In this document: positions 24,699 through 35,200 of the stretch, one piece after another
Layout of the letters: each line of letters opens with the position of its first letter
Numbering within the stretch: the first letter of the stretch is position 1
NCBI GenBank assembly: GCA_030248225.1
Contig: JASANE010000690.1
Span: forward strand, 1-64,000
Origin: Trileptium ribeirensis
Lineage: Eukaryota > Nematoda > Enoplea > Enoplida > Thoracostomopsidae
Direction: 5' to 3'
Length of the DNA stretch: 64,000 nt
The notes under the pieces: model-generated
What the model was told of the DNA's origin: nothing
Databases searched by the model: none
The model's input: the letters and a program-made list of their open reading frames with translations, nothing else
Translations under genes and position numbers: made by a program

Positions 24699-25312
24699 GT
24701 CCCCAGATAATTTCTGGGAAACGCGTCCCATAACCTCCCAGGTGTTTGCACCTATTGGGTCTGACCCTTTGTAGGTCAATTACATATTAATTTTCGGCAG
24801 CGAAAATTGTTAAAAAACAATCTATTGTCAAGGCTCATGCGTGTTCACAGACGAACAAAAACAAACTTTTACTCAGCTTAGCACTTTTTGAGAGATTTTT
24901 GTTCTCTGTTTCAATAAATTACATATTTACGCTATAACATAAATCTTTTATTCCTAATGTACGTTTAAATACTAACCAATATTAAACCGAACTGAACGTA
25001 TACATCGTCAGTGTCACTCGGGGGTATTGGGCGGACCGCCTTCGATGAAATGACACGGCGGTTTAAATAAAACAAACAAATATTGTGTACTAAACAAAAC
25101 TGAAAGAATATTTTGTGTTTGATATCAAACAATTCGATTATTTGACACCTTTTTAATTGTTTTAGTTAAATGTAAATAAAATTTGAATGATTTATCCGTA
25201 CCGTGTGTTTGTATATTTCAAAGGAAGTGGTGACATTGTGTGCTAGCGATATCGGTCGATGAAGTAACTGAGTGTATTTTGTGCCGGATTTTGTTTGCTC
25301 TGTAAGAGTGAA
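24699..25312. other. no gene recognised
   Basis: AT-rich intergenic sequence without identifiable features. Confidence 0.5.
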
Positions 25313-25358
25313 TTGAAATTCATATATTAATTTAATATATATTTATGAATTTCAATGT
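25313..25358. repeat. AT-rich inverted repeat (hairpin)
   Basis: ttgaaattcata and tatgaatttcaa flank a loop of T and A only (tattaatttaatatata-like). This makes a near-perfect 40-base palindrome. Confidence 0.7.
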
Positions 25359-25937
25359 CTGCGAGCCAAAGACCATTGGCTAATGTTTGCAGTAAATATG
25401 CTTAGCAAATGCGATGCGGAACGAAGACGCATATATTGTGTAGCGACACATCGGCGCGCTGTTGTATATCGAGTACGTATTAGATTTTAGACGACTTTTG
25501 GGTTGGCAGAGTAGGCCCACGCCCGATTAGAAACGGGCCAGGCCTGGCATTGTCTGAAACAACCCGACCAGGTCGTGTTCGACAATTTAAGCCGACATAA
25601 TCAATGCATATGAGAGTAGCGTATGTACTGTGTACAATTGAATATAATAATCTCATATCAACACACATGCTATTCCACGTGTGACCAGACATATCTAGGA
25701 TTCCACATCAGAAACCATAAACCTAAGAAAGTGGATTTCTGGTTGCAGCACTGTCCAGGTACCCGATTACAAACTGGTCGGGGCGTATTCTTGACATCGA
25801 ATCAGAACTGGCCTTATTAAATAATCAGAAAGTTTCGACATTTCTGTGTTGTGTCAATACAGCTAAGCTGGTCAGAAGGTTGATCCAATTGTGTGTGCTT
25901 GTATGTCGTGTAGAAGCCAGTTCCTAGTCACCTCCGC

Positions 25938-26190
25938 GCTCGGTAAGCCAAGTCTAGGTTTGCTAACTCAACTTCCCGTTTACTAAGTCATGTCCACTTT
26001 TAATAGGTCCGTGTCGCGTTTGCTAAGTCAATTCCACGTTTGTGAAGTCAACGTCACGTTTACTAAGTCCCGCGTTTCCTAAGTCATTGCCGCGTTTGCT
26101 AAGTCAACTCTATTCTTGCTAAATCGATTCAACATTTGTTAAGTGAGGGTCCACGTCTATTAAGTCAATCGCGTCTTAGCTTAGTCAGTT
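25938..26190. repeat. diverged short-unit tandem repeat (gtttgctaagtca)
   Basis: Variants of cgcgtttgctaagtcaattc occur about every 20-24 bases, around eleven times, with substitutions and length changes. It is an old minisatellite with no coding potential. Confidence 0.8.
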
Positions 26191-26484
26191 CTTACCGTTT
26201 CAATCAGTAGCTGTGGTTGTGTAAATACAGTAGTTGACTTCTCTTTAAGGATTGTTTGTTTACTTTAAATACGCAGACATATTCATGACGCACAGTTGAT
26301 GCTGTTATTTACATTTAAGTGTGGACGTGTAGTTTGCGTTCCCTGGGTTCACCGGGTATAGAAGGACATTCTAGCTTATACATACGCATTTTTAAAGATA
26401 CCAACTCTTTTTATTAATCAGTAATGATGCAAGAAATTATATATATTTCTAATATATACTATAAAGCTGTAGTGTATTGTAGTA

Positions 26485-26570
26485 CAGTAGAATGCACGTA
26501 TAGTGAAATCGCTTGGAACGAAGTAAAAAATTCACTACAAAGACGTTTTACTATATCCACTTTTATTTCA
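26485..26570. mobile_element. possible Tigger/pogo-like terminus
   Basis: The sequence acagtagaatgcacgtatag, with aatcgcttggaacgaagtaa and an imperfect internal mirror (ttcactacaaag / gtttactatatcc), resembles ends of pogo/Tigger elements. Only one end is visible, so the call is tentative. Confidence 0.3.
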
Positions 26571-27125
26571 ATATAAGCAGTTTTGCTGGGGCTAACATTT
26601 TACTAAATAACAGCACATTCACTATTTAAACGCCTTCTTAACTCTACTAGTGAAGCTCGCTTGCGAACCAGAATTCGAGTGGTGAGAACAATCCCCCGAA
26701 GTCTGTTGTAGAAAGCACACACAAACAAAGCCTACACACAGTACGCAGGTGCAGCATTATATAAACCGTGAGTGATGAGTCATAGTTACGCCCGCCTCTT
26801 TTGATAGCCAACGTATTCAGTAGACAAAATATCATACAACGAGTACAAAAGCAATCAACTAACAATTTAACAATTCAATAAAACCCTAAATGACCGTGAA
26901 AAGCACGTTAAAGAATTCAAAGCGACACTTGAAAAAAATCTCATTTTTCATACCAAGTATGAAGCAGAAGTGTGACAAATATTTGCCACATAATATTTTT
27001 GACACTCGCAATGAGCTTGTTGCCCAGAAAACCCATATGAGACACTAAAAGCAACAAAACACACACATTTAGGTGCATTTCCCACAACTTTTCACCGAAT
27101 ATGAAATTTGGCGCCAACTATAAGC
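26571..27125. other. no gene recognised
   Basis: Intergenic AT-rich sequence with no identifiable feature. Confidence 0.5.
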
Positions 27126-27905
27126 TTATAGACTAGGGAACGACCGAATATTCGGTATTCGGCCGAATAGTTGACTGGCCGCTGTTAGTTGAAAAATAGA
27201 GTCAAAATCTGCCCACCAGATATCCTAATTTTACGACCGGAGTCCTGATAATGATGCTGCAAACCGCTAAATACGTCCAACGTGTTGCAACTTTGGTAAG
27301 ACAAGATGCGTTTGAGACTCATCAATTCAGTTCGCAGCCGGATCGAATGTTCTGATCACCACAGTTATGTTCTTCATCAGCCGTGCACTATCTCGCTGCC
27401 ATAATAGTTGCGAAATTAATACTTTGGGGTCTAAATGCAGCAGGATTTGTTCGTTTTCTTTGACACATCGTGAATGTGAAGTGAGACATCATGCTATGCC
27501 GTTCTACATACCTACATAAGCCTAACCCTAAGTCTACCGCCCCCGAACACCACGCACTGAGCCGTTCTTTTTTTAACGATATGACTTCACGCACTAATTA
27601 TCGCCGTTGTCCAGATAATGAAATTATAAAAAATCAATAAAAAAATTATAACTTCAACCTAACAAACGAGAGCACAAAGCAAAAAATTCATCGAACAAAA
27701 ACTATCGCTGACTCAGCAACACAACACAAAACGACCTGTGGCATGGTGCACGTACATACAGTTGTGGATTTATAGAGTTATAGATTTATAGATTTCTCAT
27801 CATACATAGGTGTTGCGAACAACTATTCGGTATTCGGCCGAATAGTAGGGGCAGAATATTCGGTATTCTGTGAAATTAGGTATTCGGTCGTTCCCTATTA
27901 TAGAC
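27126..27905. mobile_element. non-autonomous hAT element (family 2) with perfect target duplication
   Basis: The element body is 27134-27897. It begins TAGGGAACGACCGAATATTC and ends GGTATTCGGTCGTTCCCTA. It is flanked on both sides by the identical octamer TTATAGAC (27126-27133 and 27898-27905). Subterminal arms repeat ttcggtattcggccgaatag. It is 764 bp with no recognisable transposase; the 68-codon minus-strand frame inside is not diagnostic. The 8-bp duplication and TAGGG ends place it in hAT. Confidence 0.9.
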
Positions 27906-28008
27906 TCCCGATTGGGAAGTAGTTGAAAAACTTGTTATATATAGTTGGAAAGCCCTGCTAAAGCTACATGGAATTGGCCTATTAGTTTGCGGATACCTCG
28001 TTTACTTA

Positions 28009-28215
28009 ATGAGAAAAGTCGCAAAAACTGGATGGGGTGCCCGAAAAACGGGTCAAAATGACGTCATTTTGCCCATAACCTTTCCCACGGGAAAAAATTC
28101 AAAAATCGGGCTCCGTCACTACACCAAAATCGACCATTGCGGTTCTAATGAGCTATCTTGCATCAAAATCCGCCCAACCCGTTATCGAGATCCTGGTGCG
28201 ACAGACACACACACA
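28009..28215. repeat. interspersed repeat ending in a CA/CAGA tract
   Basis: The block with cgggtcaaaatgacgtcatt, cccgttatcgagatcctggt and gcgacagacacacacacaga has the build of many short invertebrate interspersed repeats. Only one copy is in the window, so the call relies on general resemblance. Confidence 0.45.
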
Positions 28216-29274
28216 GACAGGACCTCCTCAACCCCCCTCCAAAGCCAAAATTGAAAACTCTCGTTCCACTCGAATTCAACTAGTATGTAGTGGTTGCTCA
28301 CGCAGCGATGGGATACAAAACACGTCAATGCACCAAAATAGTCGTTTGATGCTATTTTGCGGTACTGAAATGAGGATTCATTTCCCGGTTTAAAAACCCG
28401 AGAAGGAAAATAACGCACCAGTAGTAAATTAAGTTCAGCGTACCTACCGTTTCACAAATACAATTTAAACAATCAGTTTTCGCTTTGCAGGCTTTTGTTG
28501 TTTATTTAGTTCCATTGAATATTGAGCGTCATTGTATTTATTGCATTCAGCAACCTGGAAAACATAACCGTTCGAGCCATCTATGTACAACTAAAATGTT
28601 GAAAAGAATGGCAAAGTTGTATTTATTTTAATGTCCGGGAGCCTGGCGCTGTTGAAATACAAAGCTCAGCGAGCGCTTTTGTGTTTTAAAATAGCCCAAT
28701 TCAACTGAGTGGGTTAAATAATTTTTTGTAACATAACTAAGAAGGGGAGGGGGGAAATCGTGAAAATTTCTTTTATGACAGTCGCTGTCACCCATAAATC
28801 AACTTCGGGGATATATTTCTATAAATTTTTTGTTCGACAGCAAAAGTTTTGACGTTGCGCTCTTTAGTTGAACGTGAACAGGTGCGACCACATCATTCGG
28901 CTAAAAACAGCAAAAAATCATTTTAACCAGTCATGTCATGGGAGAAAATACCTAGTTTTGCCCGAGAGAAACCGATTTTCTCGCTCCCTAGGCGGCCACA
29001 GTTCTGTTCCCCCAGGTACTTTCGAAGCAAATTCGGAAAGCCAGAATAATCCAATTACATACTATAAATTGTAGCAGTAAGGTTGGTACTTGTTTTGATC
29101 CAAGTGATTATTAAACCATAGCTTCCGCATCCCAGCATGTTCTGAGATTTATTGGTAAATAACATAGCAGGTATTCTCTACATTTTGTATTCATCCATCG
29201 TTTATTTCATTTATTATGGGAAATTTGCTTTGATATGATATGTACAGGTGATGTCAGCGCATAGCTATATATAT
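28216..29274. other. no gene recognised
   Basis: Intergenic sequence; overlapping frames under 85 codons show no family features. Confidence 0.5.
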
Positions 29275-31223
29275 CAGGGACTAACGGGAATTCCAGTTCC
29301 GGCGGAAATCGTGTTCCGGTTGCGGTTCCGGCAAAGAACAAAAACCATACCGGAACTGGAATTCCGGTTTAAAAATTTTGTTTGAAATTTTCCACATTTT
29401 TGCTTTATCTTTGGCCCAAACATATGTATTATACATATATACGGCCCGTATGCCCATATATAGAATGATCAATTTCCAACACAACGAATCAAAAGAAAAG
29501 ATTAATTTAACTATGTGCCGTGTTAAACGTATGTAGGGCGCATAATTTCAGTAGGAGTCTTTCATCTTAACCTGCAGGAGTTTGTTAACAAAACAAAGCC
29601 AGGTCGATGCTTGTAGCAGCTATTTTACACGTTCAGAAGTCTGCGGGGTATGTATGAATTGAACCGGTCCAACTCGGTAACAGGGTATGGATTACGTAGA
29701 AGTACTTAGCATAAGTTTGGTTAACATAAATTGCGTCAAGCACCAGCAAGTGCGCTTGTAATCTTTGTAAATCAGTCTACATTGAAGTAAAGTAACGTTA
29801 CTTGTGATGCAAACATATATATGTACTATCAGGAAGTAACCGGAATTCCGGTTCCGGCTAAAATCGTGTTCCGGTTGCGCTTCCAGCAAAGGGAAGAAAC
29901 CATACCGGAGCCGGAATTCCGGTTTAAAAATTTAGTTTGAAATTTTCCACATTTTTTCTTCATCTTTGATCAAAATATATGTAATATATAATACAATAAT
30001 AAAGCTCCAATACAACCAAGCAAAAGAAAAGATTAACTATGCAATTTGCCGTGTGAAACGTAAGTAGGGCACATAATTTCAGTAGGAATTTTTCATAATA
30101 ACCTGCAGGAGTTAGTTGACAAAACAAAGCCAGGTCGATGCTTATAGCAGCTATTTTAGACATTCAGAAGTCTCCGGGTTACGTTCGAATTAAACCGGTC
30201 CAACTGGGCGTATGTTTGGACAACATAAATTGCGTCAAGCACCAGCCAGTGCGCTTGTAAACTTTGTAAATCAGGCTACATTAAGGTAAAGTAACGTTAT
30301 CTGCGACGCAGCCAGAAATTGCTTTCTTTGAAATCAACTGTATTTATTGAAATGTGGGAGCAGTATCACAGCTTGTCTCATTTATAGCATTCTGATTAGA
30401 AAGTTATCATTATGGTCTAACTGACAGGCACTATTTGTCCAACACTAGCCTAAACAGTGTCTCTGACCACTGATCAAAAATTACCTTCTATTATTTTTCT
30501 TAGAATCATATAAACCAATAATTTCAAGTTTTCTACAGAACAACATGTAACAAACGTATGTGTAGTAAAGGGAGACGACTGGAGACAGTAGCTGCGTTGC
30601 AGATAACGTTAGTTTACTTCAGTTTAGACTGATTTATCAAGTTTACAAGTGCATTGGCGGGTTCTTGAAGCAATTTATATTAGCCAAGCATACCCTAAGT
30701 ACTTCTGCGTTAGCCATACTCTGTTAACGAATTGGACCGGTTTAATTGAAACGTACCGCACAGACTTCTGGATGTGTAAAATAGCTGCTACAAGCAACGA
30801 CCTGGCTTTGATTTGTTAACAAACTCCTGCAGGTTATTATGAAAAATTCCTACTGAAATTATGTGCCCTACTTACGTTTCAAACTGCAAATTGCTTAGTT
30901 AGTCTTTTCTTTTGCTTGGTTGTATTGGAGCTTGATCATTGTATAATATATATTACATATGTTTGGATCACAGATGAGGCAAAAAACGTGGAAAATTTCA
31001 AACAAACTTTTTAAACCGGAATTCCGGTTCCGGTAGGGTTTTTGCCCTTTGCCGGAACCGCAACCGAAACACGATTTTCGTCGGAACCGGAATTCCGGTT
31101 GCTCCCTGCTGTTTTACTATATATAAGTTTTGAAGACCAGGTTCCGGTTCTCGATCCGGCTTAAATGAACGGTTCCGGTTGCTGGTTCCGGTTCCGGTAA
31201 ATTTCGGTTCAGGTTATTCCCTG
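29275..31223 (+). mobile_element. hAT family 1, composite copy with inverted internal arms
   Basis: The outer ends are CAGGGACTAACGGGAATTCC at 29275 and aggttattccctg ending at 31223. The flanks atatatat and atgtatat differ at one base, fitting an 8-bp duplication. Inside, a second left terminus starts at 29830 (CAGGAAGTAACCGGAATTCC). Its sequence runs to 30589 and then switches to a reversed 5' arm that ends ttccggttgctccctg at 31108. The remaining 115 bases are the ordinary 3' end of the family. There is no transposase frame. The structure needs at least one nested insertion or rearrangement. Confidence 0.75.
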
Positions 31224-32128
31224 ATGTATATATTATACATGTCCTTATGATTGAAATGACTGCACGAAGTTATTTTTGTAACGTTTTATTGCCGTTTTAG
31301 TCTTTTTTCGAATTTCGATGTGTCTCGCGTGGTAGAACACTTTGCAGCATACCTGCTCATAAGGTGATAGGGGGTCATCCCTCATCGGGTATTCTGATTC
31401 CCTACGCACTGCTGCGTCGCGCGGAAAATTTTGGCAAAAATTAGAAAAATTTTGAGTCCCATAAAAATTTCGGAAATTCATTCCTCTTGACGATTTCATA
31501 CCGACCGGTTAATATCCGTCTTCACGACGCACCCTCCATTATCTAATCATAACAGGGTTGCAATATTTCTACAAAAATATAATAACCCAGCTGGCCTAGG
31601 TTGAATAACCTAACTGGGCTAGGTTGAACGAGGTTAAGTACACAGTAGGGGTAAAGCCCTAAAATGATAACTTACTAATAGCAATTTTACATATGTTTTT
31701 ATAACCAAATATGCAGACTGAGAGGAGCGAGCTCGCGACCGACAAATTTTTGACAAAATACAAGATTTTAAACAAAGAAATGCGTATAGCTTATAAATTT
31801 TGTTTTGCGAACCCCTGAATTAAAAAAAATTGGGTTTTCAAAGAAATTTGGGCTTTCACCCCGGAAAACCCATGTTTAAGGAGTTTTCAACGGTATAGGG
31901 TCGATGACCCCGAATTTCAGAATATAGCTCTTTAGGGGTTTACGGTGGACATTCAGCGACTTAGTATGTCGTCACATATTTGGCTATACGTTGTTTTATA
32001 CGTATTTTAGATAAGCTATATCTAGGGTTTGTGACACAAAGAGTACGATAGAGTTTCTGTTCCGTAATTCGTACATCAGACCTTGTACTTTTACTTCCCA
32101 GTTTCATTAATATATATGTTTCTTATAG
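31224..32128. other. upstream of the first transporter exon seen; no exon identified
   Basis: I looked here for the missing 5' exon of the transporter and found nothing convincing. Short direct repeats of taacctaactgggctaggtt type lie near 31580-31640. Confidence 0.45.
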
Positions 32129-32272
32129 AAAGCATCCGAATACAAGCCGTGGTGGAAAGCAAATTTTTTCCTCCTCGAACCGGTTTTATTTGGCACGTGG
32201 GATGGTGTGTTTACATCGGTGGTTATCAGCATTTTTGGCGTAATCGTATTTTTGAGGGCCGGTTGGATGGTG
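32129..32272 (+). CDS. SLC12A8: SLC12A8-like, exon with first membrane helix
   Basis: Acceptor ttcttatag, donor gtaagt, phase 0 at both ends, 48 codons. It reads [18 protein letters not shown] then [12 protein letters not shown] and a helix [18 protein letters not shown]. The [18 protein letters not shown] block is the family's N-terminal signature. The exon has no Met before the helix, so initiation must be upstream. Confidence 0.93.
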
Positions 32273-35200
32273 GTAAGTAGAACATATAGAGAGCACAGTC
32301 TACGTTTTATATGTGGAAAATGAAAATGGGTTTACAAACAGTAGCTCTTTAACGCGCTTCATGATAGCATTTGGAGTACTGTGCATGAGCAATTATTTTT
32401 GTGCTCGTTTACCCGCCTGTAATACTGTCTTTTCCAAATGCAGGTGAACGGCACCGCAGGAGTCAATTTCGTTCTCAGGAAAATCCACCACAAACCCGCA
32501 CGCTTTTATTTTCGGCATATCTTCAACGCTCGCTCATGCTCTCGTCTGGTAAATTGGACCGTGTTTGTGAACTCCCAAATTTTCCGCACTTGGGAAGCCA
32601 CTGTTTCTCTTAATGTACTGCCGGTGTATTATTGCATTTCTATGCAGTTTGAGGCCCAATTTGGAAACTTGAAATGGGCAATAAACGCAGACTAGTCAGC
32701 CCCGCCATTTTCTCCTCACCTCTAATTGAATTCTGAATGAGTGAGGGAAACAAGCGAAACGAAGAATTATCACTGGCCAGAGTAATAAATGAATTTTGAC
32801 GGTGTCCGGTATTGGGTTTTTGGGGATGACGCGCATAACTCAACATCGGCCAAGTAGAAAGTAGACTGATTCGCGTGATAGCTCATTTGAAAGCTGAAAT
32901 TCGTCTTTCTGCCCTTTAGTTAGGCGCGAACCCCGATTCCAACATCTTTGCCCCGAAGAGAGGGCCAAAGGGCTCCAAATATCACGTTACTTAACAAGCG
33001 GTGTAGATATCAGCGTTGGCTCATTTGGTAGAGCAAATAAGTTTCAGTAAATTTGTATATAGTACTTTGCTACGCGGTGCTTCTAGAATGTAGGATTTGG
33101 GTCAGAACGGGTTTTACAATGGGCCCATGATAACCAAGATACATGAAAAAGGTAATATCTCCTCAAATGCTCGAGCTATAATAGGTGCGTTTGGTCTTAT
33201 TCTGTAGGGCAATTCATCCTCAATATAATAGGTATCTGCAAGTAGTGTGCTGCTACTGTCATTTTTTGTTGCGGCGTTGGGTCAAAAGGGTTTTCAATAG
33301 GCCCATGGGACCAAAAGTACACGAAAATGGTAACATCTCCGGAATCGCTCTACAGTTACAATCAGATTTAAGTGCTCAAAAATCGATCGAAGCTTCTTTC
33401 GTTTGCCTTTAAACGAAAATCGATCGTTTAAACGAAAATCGATTAATTTAACGAATTTCGATTGCGTCAAAATAAAAAAATACTTTAATAAAAAATGTTA
33501 GTTCGCGTTTAATTTAACGAATTTCGTTTAAACGAAGATCGATCGATTGCGTTTTCGTTTGATTTTGTCTGCTTTCGATTTTATAAGCACTTAATTCTGA
33601 TTGTAACTGTAGCTATATGAATGATATTGGAGTCATTTTTTAATGAGTTTCACCCTCTATATAGCTGATATTACACCCTCTATGAAGATGATGCACCACT
33701 GTTGTCACTATCAGACCGTATTGAAAAGCAGTGTACATTGTGTGTTGCAATGCTGAAATCTTTCAAATTCCGTCTGTATGTGTGTGATCGGCCATAACTC
33801 GAGAAAGACTTAACTGATTTCCACGATATTTGGCCCATTCGAACCGGCATAGTTGATTTACCACGCGTTTTTTGATCACCGAGCGTTTTTTGGTTTGGGG
33901 TCTGGTTCCGTTGTCAAGGGTCAAATGTGGGGTTTTCACCCCATTTTAGTACCCTTCACGGAAGCAAGGTTATTTTATCTTGACTTTCGATTTTTTTCTG
34001 GTTGGTTTTATTTCATAGTAAAATGCCGATGCCTCTTTTTTGTTTTACGATTAAGGCTCCAGTTCATTTGTTTGCCGGTTTGAGGTATGGCACCCTCGTG
34101 GTTCCTAGACTCAAAATTCGAAAATTTGTTCTGACGTCTTGGAAGGCTGAAAGGTTTTACGCGGGGGTTTTCGGGTATGGGAAACTCATTGCCGGTGTTG
34201 ATTTTGCTCGGCGATCTATGGTTCCATGGGTACGGAGTATGGGGCCCCATGGTTGATCGACCAAAAATTCCCAATATTGTTGTGATTCCTAGGAGGCTGA
34301 TAGCTTGCACTTGGGGGATTTTCACGCATGGAAAACTTATTGCCGGTGTTATTTTTGTTCCAACTTGTGCGGTATTGTGTGATATCCACATATAGCATAT
34401 CGACGTATGCTATCGGGAGCTGATTGGCTGTGCAAGCAAAAGCCGTAGGTGCACCTATACTTCACTACTTTCTGGAATCTGGATAGATTTACTAGTTTAC
34501 GCTGCAGGGTTCTGTTAAAATAGATTTTACAATGGCCCATGAGACCCAAAATGCGCGAAAATGGTAATATTTCCGCAATCCCGCGGAAACATTACCATTT
34601 TGGTAAAATAGATTTTGTTGCTTAAAATTGATTTTTCAATAGGCCAATGAGACCCAAAATCCACGAAAATGGTAATATTTCCGCAATCCAGTAATAATAT
34701 GGGTATTATTGGCCTTATTTTATATAGCAATAAATTTACCTGTATATAACTGCATACAGATTACTGCTTTCGCTACTCTGTTCGGTCAAAATTAGTTTTA
34801 AAATGTGTCTTTGCGACCCTATATAATTTCAAATAAGCGTATATATCTTTTTACCTATTCAAGCTACATTCTACCTGTATAGCGGAGTTGGGCTAATTTT
34901 TTTAACTGGTCCATAACACTCCACATACACAAAATTGATAAAGTAATGCTACATAATTGTGTGATAGGTATTAATTACGGAATGTTATTGTTTGTCAGAG
35001 TGTAGTGTGACGTCGTGCATATAGAGTGTTGAAGTGGTGAAAGCTTTTAATTACCGTGTCTGTGCATGATTGATCGGAGCATAACTCGAGAACGACTTAA
35101 CCGATTTTCATGACCTTGAGCTCATTCGAACCGGCATAGTCGCATTTGTTTGATTTGAAGTCTGTTTTTTGGTCAGAGGGCAAAATAAATGTTTTTACCC

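Noticed and set aside
33010..33090. ttggctcatttggtagagca resembles a tRNA A-box
   Set aside because: No B-box and no cloverleaf could be drawn downstream.
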